A DNA stretch of 64,000 nucleotides, taken from the NCBI GenBank assembly GCA_015501605.1, contig JADNRZ010000042.1:62001-126000 (forward strand), written 5' to 3'. This stretch comes from Panaeolus papilionaceus (taxonomy: Eukaryota; Basidiomycota; Agaricomycetes; Agaricales). The notes under the pieces are model-generated. The model had not been told where the DNA came from. It saw only the letters and a program-made list of their open reading frames with translations, and made no database searches. The translations under genes were made by a program, and so were the position numbers. Below, piece by piece: positions 23,755-36,358 of the stretch. Each line of letters begins with the position of its first letter. Positions within the stretch are counted from its first letter, which is position 1.

Positions 23755-25850
23755 ATTAGGACGCGTTTCCTAGACCATACGACACGATGCATTGGGATTC
23801 AGGCTGCAAGGGCAATGAACAGCATGTGTTTCTTCAATTCTCCGACTGATGATCGTCCTTATACACTGAGATGCTGTGGCTGAAGCGAAGCGGTTGAGGA
23901 AGGGATGTGGATGTATGTGACGTATTCACTGTTGGAGTGTGTATGTACACGTGAGTGTCTCTCATTTCTCGCATTTGCGGGCCCTAACCCAACGCTCTTC
24001 TACAGTGTAATTAGACGGATGAATATCACGCCTTGCCCCAAAATCCTTACATCCAATTTTTCTCGTGTTCATCGTCGAAATTTGTGACACTCAATCTGAC
24101 TCTGGGTTCATCAAAACGCGTCTCGACCACACTCCTTCACATCAAGGAATCATCATCACTCTTGCTCACGCAGAACCCGTATGTCTCTCTGGGTGTCCTA
24201 ATGAAGGGCCTATGCTATGGTCTGGACTCGCCCGACAATGCTGGTTATGATGAGGAGTAGACATTGTGGAAACGGGACGTGTTCACATATGGCGAGTGCT
24301 GTAGGGATGAGAAGGGGGTTAATATACGTTGCCTTGATACTGAGGTGATTGAATAACTTCTTTTTCGTTATTCATTGCACCAAACTGTTCCTCAGTCGAG
24401 GTTGGTGTTATGCTTTCATCATTCTTACTACACAACATCAGCCGATCCCAGTTCCAACATGCACCTCACAACCACATACTCCATCGCCGACTTTGTTGGT
24501 CCCCATCATATCTAGCGTCCAGCATTAGGCTCACCTCGTCCAGGAGGTCATAACCTTGGCCCTCTTCAGTGAATATTACATACCTTTAGCTTTCACACTC
24601 TGAGGCAGGTTGACACGTCATCAACCTGGACCTCCACCTGTGACACACACTCCCGCCTATCTCTCTTTGGGAGGCAGTAACGGGCTACACACCTGGTATG
24701 AAAGCAGCTCTGATATCTTAAGATCGTTCTCCTATTTTTTTCCATGCTCTAGGTATTTTTTATTACTCAGAAATTGTCGTTGTTGGGAGGTAGCCGTTGG
24801 GTCATCGTCAGATTTTGGGGTTAGGGTTGATGGGGGGTCTGATGCACAACGAGCGCACTGGGGTCGAGTGTGGGGGCGTTTACCATTTGTGATGAGTTTG
24901 AGCAGGTGGACGAGATGGCCACTAATTGGAGGGAGGAAGGAGAGGCGAACATGAGTGACACAGAATGGGGAGGCTAGCTGTAAACGTTGTAAACCCTGGT
25001 GGAGGGGGAGAGGATACCACATGGATGGTGCATCGTAGAAGGTGAGTACTTCATCTTCAGATATCTCACCGTTGAGCGACGAAATTTCTGACATGGTGAA
25101 TTCTATTTCAAATATGTCTGACCTAATAATGTCTGAAGTCACTGAGTTCATACCGCGTCTAGCATCACCCCCAATTCCAACTGATTCCAGGAGTGCAACA
25201 CCGACATCACCTCGGCTCACCTATTTCTTGCCCCTTACCGTTTGTTCTGAGCTCAAAATCTCCCTCTCTGCCTTAATTTAGGCCGCTAACCTTTCATTCC
25301 AACGACTCTGACTTGGCAGTAATGGTGGGTATTCCCGCATCAGCAGCCCACTTGAATGACGGTGTCGTCTTGGCCTCTGGCTCTGTTCAAGTTATAATGA
25401 TGGTGCCCACTCCCGGCGTAAAAGCAGCATCAACGTATTTGTGTCGTTCTTCAGGCCCTGTTCTCCCGCTAGGTATTTTTTATCGCTGAGGAAAGCTCTT
25501 TGCAGGAGGTTGTCGTTGGTGGCTGTGTTAGGGTTAGGGGGCGGAGCGTGTTGTCCAACCAACGTCAGTTGGGATGTATTCCACATTTCTGGTGCGGTTA
25601 AGGAGAGGAACGAGAAGGAGGGTGAATGCATGTAGGGGGGTGAAGCAACGCAGTTGGGTGATGAAGGAACCGTCCTCACCCTCCAACATGCTATCCGGCG
25701 CCATTCCTCCATGGTCTTCCACAACCCGCTGTCATCCTGTTGCATCTCGCGTCATCTCTGCAACCGATCCTCCTTGTCTCATCACCACCTACATTCCGAC
25801 TATAAGTCCTTTCTTTCAAGCTTGAAGGTCTTACCGCATTTTTGGATTGA
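23755..25850. repeat. Segmental repeat block 1
   Basis: Four stretches here recur farther right. 23755-24030 matches 29110-29430. 24260-24420 matches 29665-29810 and, in part, 28360-28440 and 31215-31290. The unit starting TGACACGTCATCAACCTGG at 24611 recurs at 30211 and 31453. The unit at 25300-25560 recurs at 30880-31110 and 27690-27800. A shared core near AGGTATTTTTTGTCGCTTAG occurs at 24751, 25471, 27758, 30353, 31048 and 31591, always in the same orientation. On the minus strand the core reads FLSDKKYLE-like. Copies differ by many substitutions and indels, so the duplications are old. Confidence 0.7.
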
Positions 25851-26135
25851 CTTCAAACTTACCGGGCCTATGACCTCTAGGAGCCATTGACTGGTCGATA
25901 CACATAGTACTCACCCATAATCAAATGCTGTTAAAATATGACCAGAGGCGAAAAACAAGAACTATAATAGAGTTTAAATTTCAGAATTCAATCAATCTAC
26001 GCAATGAGCCAGCATATACTGTAATATGACAAATGCTAAGAGAGCGACGTCGATAAATATGTGAGCCGTAAAACAAGGTTGTTCAAATAATGCGGAAGTG
26101 CAACGCGAAGATGATCGAGAGATCTAGCTGCATAA

Positions 26136-27588
26136 CTAGACCTTATGCTTGAACCATTTCGCTCCGTGGCGCTTAGCATGGTGCACCAATCGAGTGACCT
26201 GACACCGGAGAACAAATCTACGAATGTCCATTGTGCGTGGAATATACGTCCCCAGTAAGGATTTGAGGAGATGATAATGGGCGTCCTCACACCCCGCTGG
26301 AGGAAACCCGATGTCGAGAAACTCTTTGACGAACTTTTTCAGTGTTTCTTCATTCTCTCTGTGGTTCTTGGTAAGGATAGCCTTGAGCTCGAGGTTGGTT
26401 TGAGCTTGGGGATGAGTGAGTTCAGATTCGATGGTTTGCTTTTGTCGTATAGCGCTCTCGATACGCTCATGCAAGTCGCCGTAGATATATGCATTGGCTG
26501 CGGCTGAATCTAGATAAAGATCATTCTCCCAGGGCCCTGTGTCCAATATTTCGAGGGCAGATTCTCGGGTATTGGTGAATCTAACAGTTTTTGCGCCCAT
26601 CTCGCTAAATTCCTGGTTGAAATTTATGAGTAGTTTGGGGTGGGATATTAAAATAGAGAGCCATGCCTTGAAAATGTCATCTCTGAGCTGTGCATAGTTT
26701 TGCTCGGCACGTTGGTGCGCATGCTCGGTATACACAGTATTCCACATAGTGGTTACGATAGTGAATGGTAGCCTGTAGTTGGATGGCTCGAACACTGCAG
26801 CGAACATTCCGATCGTCCTGCGCTTAGTACCAGGCATGCGTGTGTCAGTGACTGGAGTCAGATACAGCATTTTTGCAGGAGTTGTTCTACTGAAATGATA
26901 TTTGTTAAAAAAAAGATCCAATGTGTACAGAAGCATAGAGGAAATACTCGGCTATCTCCTTATTAAGGGCATCCCCAGCTGCGATGACTGCTTGATGAGA
27001 TATTTTGGGGTCAGAAAACCCTGGGCTGTCAATGAGAAAAATTGGAAGGTCTTTTCCTTCATGTTGGAAAAAAACGTTAACTATCCTATACGCCAAGGCC
27101 GTTTGAGTGAATCCAGCTAGCTGGTCCTTTGATATGCCCAAGTCCTGAGAATCCCCAGCCAGTGCTTGAATAAACTGTGGTTATATCTGAGTTATCGGTC
27201 GCAGTCATTTTCAATTACACATTTCCGTACGTACACAGCTTTTGCCTGCACCTGTCGGTCCCAATAATCTATCAAGTAGTGAGCGTCAGCCAGCCCAAGT
27301 ATGTCATTAACAAGTGACCCACAGATATACAAAAACGTCGTCTGGCAATTTCTGGGTAACAGGTTCGACGGATATGTCACCCATAATCTTAAGCTTGGTG
27401 TACTCAGGACGGTCCATGATGACTTCTGGTACAGGTGGTGGTGATTTGATACAGAGAGACGAGACCACGGGACACACTGGTGGTTGTGAGGGGAAAGAAG
27501 TTGTTCTCTCCTCAGACTCCTGCGATGGGTGAATTCTGGAAACACGTGGTGACAGCGAGGTGATTGACAATGACACTCGACATCTCAT
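26136..27588 (-). CDS. Gene G: P-loop GTPase (AIG1/septin-like G domain), apparently intact
   Basis: Exons 27588-27323, 27268-27235, 27174-26948 and 26889-26136 join in phase (introns 54-60 nt) to about 426 residues. The tiny second exon holds the P-loop, GPTGAGKSC (G1). DSPGFSDPK supplies the G3 DxPG motif and TTMWN is a candidate G4-type motif. Switch-like DTRMPGTKRRT precedes it. The C-terminal 170 residues are helical and charged (ESAIRQKQTIESE, ENEETLKKFVKEFL) and end in a basic tail, suggesting coiled-coil interaction or membrane contact. Such G-domain proteins are expanded in mushroom genomes; roles are mostly unknown. The start at 27588 matches the start of the related copy at 34136 (ATGAGAT). 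It is surrounded by duplicated DNA, and a damaged paralogue lies 6 kb away. Confidence 0.8.
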
Positions 27589-27689
27589 CACCCACCGATA
27601 TTACTTAATTGTCGTTCAAATGTGCGTCCCTAGTATGTGGGCTTGGGGAAATATATGAATTTTCGCTCGTTTTTCGTGTCTACACCTTG

Positions 27690-30600
27690 AAAATGTATAT
27701 AGGCGTAAAAGCAGCATCGATGTATCCTTGTCATTTTCCTGACCCTGTTCTTCCTCTAGGTATTTTTTGTCACTTAGGAAATCTCGTTGTTTAAGGTGGG
27801 AGTTGATGCCTGTGTTCGGGTGAGGGGATGGCAAGGGAGAGCGTGTCACGGTGACGCTGATTAAATGCTCAGTGATGTGGGTGTGGGGCGATCTGGGTGA
27901 AAGGGTGAGTGAGGGTGAAGGTGTGATTGGAGATGATGGGAGTGTGATGGAAATAGAAGGTGAGACGCGCAATACGAGTTCGTGGGGTCGATATGTGAGA
28001 GAGGTGAGGATGGGGTGGGGTGGGGTGAATGAGAGGTGAATGGAGACGAATACGAATGACAAAAATGACAAAAATGAGCGCTAACGAAGGTGTACACGGA
28101 CACTGGACGACGACGAAGGATAAATACGAACACGAAACACGAAATACGAGGGCGAAAAGGAGCTTGTATTTGTTGGAAACTACATACATGATATGATGGA
28201 AAATCATAGAAATAAAAGAAAAGACTCGAAACCACAGAAACCAAGAGTGCGCATCGCGTGAACGAAGCGCTGACGCGAATAGAAAAAATCGAAAAATAGG
28301 GGCCTACTGAAGCAGTGCTCATCATCAGGTCAGTATGATCCCTTTGGTGGATCCATCATTGCTCAAACTGATACAGTTCCTCAGTTAACGTTGGTGTTTT
28401 ACTTTCATTGTTAGAGGGACTGCGTAACGATGATCGTATCTACCATGAATTCAGAACCCACTCCACTGCATCCCGAAAAATGTTTATCCCGCCACAATTA
28501 TCACTACAGCGATGAAAATCGAACATTCAGTTTTAATCTCCCCTTGCACTAGGGACGGTCTCCTTGACCATTTCCGCGAATGCTACCTGAAAGCACACTG
28601 GCTTAACCACCGTCATCGAGGCTTTCACCTGATTCGCTCAAGTCATAAGATAACATATTATCCAAGTTGATGCATCCGTGCTTACGGCTCCCTCCCTCAC
28701 TCTCTATACCATTTCTTCCTATCTGCGCGGATCCGTATTTAAGGATGTACCCCTTATGAAACGAATAGAGATTGCCGTTGTCTAATGACTTTGAGGACGA
28801 TGGAGAGTGTTTGTTGGTGTTTGAAGCTAATACTGATGTTGAGCCGACGTTTGCCCGACCCAGCTTGTTTCCTCACCATCATCGTCAGCACTCGTGGAAC
28901 CCCTCTCCTTTCTTCCTTCTGACTTCGGGCAGCATTCTCAATTTATATTTTTCATTCCAGCCTTGAAGTCGAAATTTGTCCTCTGTGGCATTCAGAAGTT
29001 GAGACAGCGCTCAACTCAACTTGTTTCACACCACCATCATCGACACTCGCACTTGCTCTGGCTTGATCGCTTTTCGTCTAGCAATATGTTTGAAATCTTA
29101 TCGCATTATTACCTACGGAAGCGTCTCCTGGATCATGCGGCACGATGTTGATGTCACTGTTGGTGAGTAAAGATGCGTTGGGATTCAGGCTGTAAGAACA
29201 ACGAACGGTACGTGTGCCTTCCATGCTCCGACTGACACTCGCTCTCATACATTGAATCGCTGTGGCTGATGCGAAGTGGTTGAAGAAGGGATGTGGATGT
29301 ATTTGATGTATTTACTGTTAGAGTATTTATGTATTGGTGAGTCAAAGTGTCTCTCGTTTCTCGCGTTTGTAGGCCCTAACCCGATGTTCTTCGACAGTGT
29401 AATTGAGTAGGACGAATAAAACTCCTTTTTCAAAAATCGTTTCTTTCATCCAATTTTCCTCGTTTTCGTCCTCGGAAATTCCAACCCTCATCCTGCCTCC
29501 AGTTCAGCAAACCACATCATCACTAGACATCTTCATTTTACTTGAATGATCTTCGCGCTTATATATTTCACAATATCAAGGGATCTCTCGACTCCCTGTT
29601 AGGCCTGTATTTAGGTGAGGCCTCACTAAAGAGGGTTCATAGCCGTCACTCATAAAAAGACTAGACGTTGTGGAAGAGGGACGCACCTGCCTAGCGACTG
29701 CTGTCGGGTGGGGACGTGTTGCTTCGATTCTGAGGTGAGACTACACCCTCTTTTCATTTCGTTGCTCATACCACCAAACTGCTCTTAGTCGCCCTCGGTA
29801 TTTCCGCATCACTGCTGGGAGGTCTAGACATTGTCCCATCACGACAGGAAATGGTCATCAAATTTGCTGTTCAGTCCCACTGAACATCTGGAAGTCTATT
29901 TCTCATTCACCAGTCTCACCCGCTCAACATTCAACTCTCGATCATGTCCTCAACATAACGGTTACCTCTCATCCCAAAGTTTGGAGCATCAATGATTCGC
30001 CTACTCCCCAACATCGCACCCACCCCTCTCAGTTTCAACACGCACCTCACAAACACTTAGTTCATCGCCGACTCTGATAGTTCCCATCACAATTATCACG
30101 AAAGCGATGCCGATCCAGTGTCCAGCATCGTGCACATCTTGCCTCGGAGGTCATCAAGTTGACCATTTCAACGAAAATGCATACGTCGGCCTTTCTGCTC
30201 TGCAGCACGCTGACACGTCATCAACCTGGACCTCCACCCCCACGCGCGACATTTTCACTCCTTCCTCTCTTCAGGCGACAGCACCAGTCTTCACACCTGG
30301 CATAAAAGCAGCCCTGACACCTCAAGATCGTTCTCCTGGTATTTTCCAGCTCCAAGTATTTTTCATCGATCAGAAATTGTCGCGTTAGGGGCATCGGTTG
30401 TTGGGTGTTGGCCGATTTTGGGCTTACGGCTGGTGGGGGGTCTGATGCGCAATGAGCCGAGTGTTGGGGTGTTGATTTTTTGTTGTGAAGACGGGCGCGA
30501 TGATTTTTGATCGGAGAGAGGACGGCGTTGGGAAGCTGCATGTCGAGAAAAGAGGATTCGCTCTGAAGCCTATGAGGGGAGGGAGAGGAGACGATATGAA

Positions 30601-31800
30601 CGCTGCTTCGTAGTAGAAGGTGAGTACTTACTGCTGGATCTTCAAAGATCTCACCGCTGTGCGACGAAATCTCTGACGTTGTGAATTTCATTTCAGATAT
30701 GGCCGACGTATGAATGTCTGACCTTGCTGTTGATTCCACATCTACAGTCTAGCATCACCCCCAATTCCAGCACCGCAACACAGACATCACCTCGTCATCT
30801 ATTTCTTGACCGTTGCTGTTTGTTCTGGGCTCAAAACCTCCCTCGACGTCTTATATCAGGGCCCTACCCCTTATTTCAACGACTCCGACTCTACGGTAAT
30901 GGAGGGTATTCCCGTAGCCGCACCGCACTTGAACCACGCGGTCATTTTGGCCGCTGGCTCTGTTCAAATTATGATGGTGGCCCTCACTCCAGGCTTAACA
31001 GCAGCATTGGTGTATTCTTGTCGTTCTCCTGGCCCTGCTCTCCCTCCAAGTATTTTTTGTCGCTTAGGAAAGGTGGTTGGAGGTTGTGGTTGGTGGCTGT
31101 GCTAGGGTGGGGGGCGAGCAGGCGGCGACGGCGAGGAAGAGTGTGTCACGATGATTCTGGTTAAATTCTCAGGTCAGTATACACCTTTTCGTTGGATTCA
31201 TCATTCCTAAAACTGATGCTGTTCCTCAGTCGACGTTGGTGTTTTACTTTCATTATTTGAGAGACTGAAGCATAACGATCATCATTCCCATGAGTCATGA
31301 ACCCAAAACCCCACTCCTCTGCATCACCGAAAACGGTTATCCCACCACAATCATCACCACAGCGATGACGACCGAGCATCCAGTTTCGCTCTCGCCTCGC
31401 ACCAGAGACTGTCGTCGTCATCATTTTGCGTGAATATTATCTCAAAGCATTCTGACACGTCATCAAGCTGAACGTCCAGGCGTCCAGACTTTTACTCCTA
31501 CATTCCTCATGCAACGACCATACTCCTCTATCACAGCTCAAAAGCAGCGGCGACATCTCAACGTCGTCGTCTTGGGCTTCCACCCCCTCCAGGTATTTTT
31601 GCTCGCTCCCAAATGGTTGTTGTTGGCGAGAGGTCGTTGGGTTGTTGGGCACGGGTTCGGGTTAGGGTTGGTGGGGGGTCTGATGCACAGTAGATGTGCT
31701 AATGAACGTTGTGGTGAGGTTCAGCGATGGATGCGATGGCGGTTGGTGGGAAGGGAGGACGAGACACGAAATGAGCGACGCGATGAGGGTAATGGGTGAA
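27690..31800. repeat. Segmental repeat block 2
   Basis: This block carries the partner copies of block 1: type II units at 27690-27800 and 30880-31110, type I units at about 30205-30470 and 31450-31680, and the 29110-29810 partner of 23755-24420. The order type I then type II is seen in both blocks (24.6/25.3 kb and 30.2/30.9 kb), so a composite unit was duplicated. No intact gene is present; conserved antisense reading FLSDKKYLE-like suggests the units derive from an old coding sequence. Confidence 0.65.
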
Positions 31801-31804
31801 TGTT

Positions 31805-32709
31805 GATTTAGGGCGATGGATTCTAGTTGGATTTGGAATCGTGATTGTCGTCTGAAGGGAGTGCGATGCAGGATGAGCTGGTGCATATTAAATGAGTCGG
31901 ACTGAGGATGGACGACGATCTACAGGTGTAAAATGTGCTGATGATGCTCAGCGCTCATTGCATCACCTCCTCAATTAGCTGTTTTCATTTATTATGTTAT
32001 CCGTTACCTCGCGCTCGCTGACCTGGCCGTCATACTCTCATAATCTCCTCCACCACTCATATGATCCAATATCGCCAGCGTTGTCATCGATATGTCAAGC
32101 CACAGTCACCACAACTGGCGTGCATTTATTTTAATACCTCCACATTCCCTGGCGAATTATCTTGTCCGATGAGACCAGCATGCCTCCACGCTCACGTTCC
32201 AACGGAGCATCAGTGTCACCTCCGGATAGGTCTCAACTTTTTCGATATCTAGTACTTGTTCTCAGGAAATAGTGTGGTGGCCTCTATGCGACCTCAGTTT
32301 CTACTGGCAGTCGAGAAGCTTTGCCATTTGTGTTCATGGTGTCGGTTTGCGGAGCTGCAGTTTGATTATCGGTATGAGATGTCGTCCCACTTCCACGCCC
32401 ATATTTAGCTGTAGGTGCTCAATGAGTACTGCATTATCTGTCTTTTGCGCTTACTCTGTCAGAAATGTGTTTGATAAATACAAGATATATTTTTGTTATA
32501 TGGGTGATATGAGAAGAATGCGGATGACAGTGTAATTTGACTATGTTACAGATGTAAAGAGTGGACCAATACTAGGTAGTATGAGATACATGATGACGAG
32601 AGGGAGAAAGAGAAAATGTCCTGAATATAAGACTTGATCGGGTGCAAACTGTGCGGAGAATGAGTGCCTGTGATAGATTGATAACGACATAGAAGACGTA
32701 CACGTACAA
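31805..32709. other. Gene-free stretch
   Basis: No ORF with family signature or splice logic. Mixed composition sequence leading into the 3' end of the damaged GTPase copy. Confidence 0.5.
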
Positions 32710-34136
32710 TTAGGCCTTCGGCTTGAACAATTTGCTTCCACGTTGCTTTGTGTTGCGGACCAATCGTGTGAGTTGATACCGAAGAATATAGGACCGCATG
32801 GACATGGTGAGTGGAATATTAATGTATATTCCCAGTAAAGATTTGAGAAGGCGATAATGGGCGTCTTCAAATCCAGGTGGCGGAAAGTCTGGATCATGAA
32901 GCTCTTTGACAAATGTTTTCAAAGTTTCTTCGTTCTCTGCGAGGTTCTTTTTGAGCAGAGCTTCAAGGTCTGGGTTGGTTTGGGCCTCTGGATGGGCAAG
33001 ATCGGACTGGATGACTCCCTTCTGCTGGAGTGCACCCTCGATGCGCTCATACAAATCCTGGTAGAGACATGCCCCAAAGCCTTCCAGATTGAGTTCACCT
33101 TCACCCAACCATGGTCCCATATCCAATATGCTCAAAGCAGAGCTCCTGGTGTTGTCAAATCGTGCAATTGTTGCACCCATGTCACTGAATTCCTATTCAA
33201 AACATGTAATTATCAATATCATGCGAGTGGTGTATCAATAAGAACAGAGCCAAATGCCTTGAAAATGTCGCCTCTGAGCTGTTCATAATGGGCCTCGGCA
33301 TGTTGATGCGCACGCTCTGTATGCAGTATATTCCACATAGTTGTTACGATAGTGAAAGCTGCGCAGTGTTTTGTTGGTTGAAGTGATGTTGTTAGCATCT
33401 CGATTGTTCTGCGCTTGGAACCAGGCATCCGGGTGTCTGTGATTGGGGTCAGGAACAGGGTTTTGCCATGTGATATTTCGCTGGAGCGATCTCAGGGCAA
33501 AATATGCGGAAAGGAAGTGTATTAGTATACTCAAAAATGGTAGTCTGACTTTCAAACACTCTTAAGCTGGAAATCTTGGGGTCGGAGAACCCAGGGGTAT
33601 CGATCAGGTAGATCGGCGTGTCTTTTCCTTCCACTTGGAACAGAACATTGACTAGCTTGTATGCGGAGGCCTTTTGTGTGAATCCAGCCAGCTGGTCCTT
33701 CGATATGCCCAAGTCCTGAGAATCCCCAGCAAGCGCTTGAATGAACTTCCGTTTGTATTGTAACTCGTATATCAGGTACTTGTAATGGTGAATTACATAT
33801 GACTTTACTTACACAGCTTTTTCCAGCGCCTGTTGGTCCATACAGTCTACCAAGGACGAAGATTCAGCTCATACCACAAGAATATCATTGACGAGGGACT
33901 CACATGTATACCGATGCGTCTCCTGGTACTTTCTCAGTCATAGGTTCGACGGAGATGTCCCCTATGATCTTCAGGCGGGAATACTCAGCAATGCTCATGT
34001 TGAACTTCTGATACGTAGGCTCAAGTTTGCCACAGACGGATGAGACAACAGGATCAGAAGATGGTTGTAGATGAGGTTTGTGCTGCACTGCATGTGTCCT
34101 GCATGTGCCTTGTGCGAGGTGATTACGTAATCTCAT
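32710..34136 (-). pseudogene. Gene H: damaged paralogue of the P-loop GTPase
   Basis: Exon 1 (34136-33904) and the P-loop exon (33846-33813, LYGPTGAGKSC) join in phase to FIQALAGDSQDLG at 33745, and ITDTRMPGSKRRT and TTMWN follow. The segment after TPGFSDPKIS is replaced by unrelated sequence and the acceptor found in gene G (TTTCAG before AGAACAACTCC) is deleted, so the frame changes before TPITDTRMPG. Downstream, DIFKAFGS is joined to EFSDMG through a 55-nt GT-AG intron. The C-terminal helical part (32710-33180) is open. The paralogue relationship to gene G is clear from matching exon borders. Confidence 0.75.
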
Positions 34137-35518
34137 CTAAATCATAAGATGTCATACTTGAATTGAAGGCCGCTGCCAAGAGTGGCACGGCACCCGAGGC
34201 TTTACAATTACAGTACTACAAAAACACATTACTTGTACACTATTTCTTTTCCTACTCATGTGTTGGAATATGCATTTTGTGCAAATGTATTAAATCATCT
34301 TGCATGTGTACCTGCGCCTAACTACAGTCCGCGATGTGGGGAAGACTCATCATAGGATAAGATGGTTCTAGTGACACGAACGGCTGCGCAGTGGCTCTTG
34401 ACAAATATTGCCAAACAGCTCCCTTCAGCCTTCGCCCTTCTCCTTCGCTCCTTCGCCGCTCCTTCATCGTCGCTGTCGTCGTCGACCATTGGTCGCGTCC
34501 ACAAGGACATTTTCATTTCGTTTACCCTCCCATCCTCACCTTCATTTCCTTTCAGCATTTGGTACTGCCACGCGGCATCCGTCGGATTCGTTCCTCGGTC
34601 CCCAAGCGCTCAGATCCGTGCGCGGTATGAACTAATATTCCGAACCCGCACCAGTTCAATGCAACCTCTCCTTTCCTTGTCCTTCGTTCCTTTCTGTATT
34701 TGTTACATCACAACTCACAACTGCATGAAGGAATGACAACGATATCTTATCAGTATTTAATTTATCAAATCCCAGAACATATAGACACCTGATATGTTTT
34801 CGTATGAATTTAATCCGAGTTTAAATTTTTTTTATGTCCTTAGATGTCATTGTTGTGAGCAATTATATTTATATGAGTAATATATTGACCAGGGACCAGG
34901 GAATAGTGCAAAACGACAAATAAAGTATGTAAAATTTCAAGTTTATCAGGTAGAAGACTGCGAACAGCTGTGGTGCTGATAGTCCTCGTAACGAGTGCAG
35001 TGGAATGAGTCAAAGCCTGTCGAACTGAGTCTGAGAATGGCCTGCAGGTCCAAATGGAGATCGGGCGAGGATATTCAGGGTCCTCAAGGAAGAGGTCGTT
35101 GCGTCGCACGAAAGACCTCAACTTTACTTCGTAAAGCCTCGGAACTTGGGTAGAAGGCCGCTGCCAAAGCGGCACAGCACACGAGTCTTTCCATCTTGTT
35201 TTTCTTTGAGCTTGTACGGTTGACAGGAACCGCATGGAGTCCTGCTTGGAACCCATCACGACCCCCTTCGTAAATGTCACACCCTATTTCCCACTTTATT
35301 CATACTTCAAAAGCACTTTACCGGTATAAAGGCTTGTAATAAATGTTGTTGATGATACGATCGCTCTAAAACCACCCACAAAAGTGTGGCGAGAACCTTA
35401 AGTTCGAGTCACACGGGTAAATAGGTAGTGTACAAACGATTGTGATTGTTCTGGGGAAAATGAATACAAACGAGCATTGAACTACAATAGCACTGAGTGA
35501 GTACCTGTTAAATAAGAG
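34137..35518. other. Gene-poor stretch
   Basis: No supported gene. A short sequence GCCGCTGCCAAGAGTGGCAC near 34169 has a diverged partner near 35157, so part of this stretch is an internal duplication. Confidence 0.4.
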
Positions 35519-36358
35519 TGTAGCGACGACTTTTAAGCTCGTCGCGCGTCCAAAATGTCAATAAATGTTGAAATAACTAGAGCGCGACGCGCACTCGATA
35601 TCAAACTTCCAAATTTGGGCTTCAGGCTTCAATAACTTCCATAACTCGAACAACTTCGTTCGAGGACTTCTATTAAACTTCTAACTACGTGTCTGCAACG
35701 TGCAAACGGCTTCTGCTTCTGCTTCTTCTGTTTCTTCGATGCCCCTCTCGCCTCAATCCTCCCTCCTTATATACCTCGTCGCTCCCTCTCCCTTGTGACC
35801 CTCGGATTAACCTCGGTAGGTCGTGTTCCACCTGTTTCCCTTGTTTTCTTCTTGTCCCTTCATCGCTTACCACTTGCTCCACACAAACTTATTCAGCTCT
35901 TTCTCAGCGTCGCTATTTCATTGGACATCTCCCCATAGCTTGGTAAGCTTTCGTCTCGGCTTCATTGGACCCGTACAAAGGTGGGTGGGGCTTTTAGTCA
36001 GCTTCCTGCTGGGCTGATGTCACTTGTCGGTCCAGGTAAGTCTCGTCGCGTTGTCATTCCTTTATTTAGTATTCTCAATGATGTGTTACTCCATGCACGA
36101 GCGCCTCCCTGTTGCTAGGTGTCGGTCCACATCATCACCAGTCTGAAGCGGAGGTGGGCGTGTGAAAGCGACACCTGCTCCGTCACATTCCCACCCAATG
36201 CTCCTGTGCCTCCGGATTATTAGACATGCGACCTTAGTGTAGGTATTTTACTTTTGTTTCACACCCAACAACGAGTCGCAACTTGTATCTTGAATAATAG
36301 TATTTTTATTAATTTATAAATCGCGCGAATTCATGCCTGGGTACCTGCAAGGGTCATC
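35519..36358 (-). repeat. Possible LTR of a gypsy-type element
   Basis: The stretch begins TGTAGCGACG and ends GGGTCATCA on the plus strand, and is bordered at 36359 by TCTCCCCCC, which on the minus strand is a polypurine tract followed by TGATGACCC. This is the arrangement expected for the 3' LTR of a minus-strand Ty3/gypsy element. No second copy was found in the window, so the call is tentative. Confidence 0.35.

Noticed and set aside
35380..35440. GTTCGAGTC near 35405 as a tRNA B box
   Set aside because: Only a partial B box and no A box at a suitable distance.
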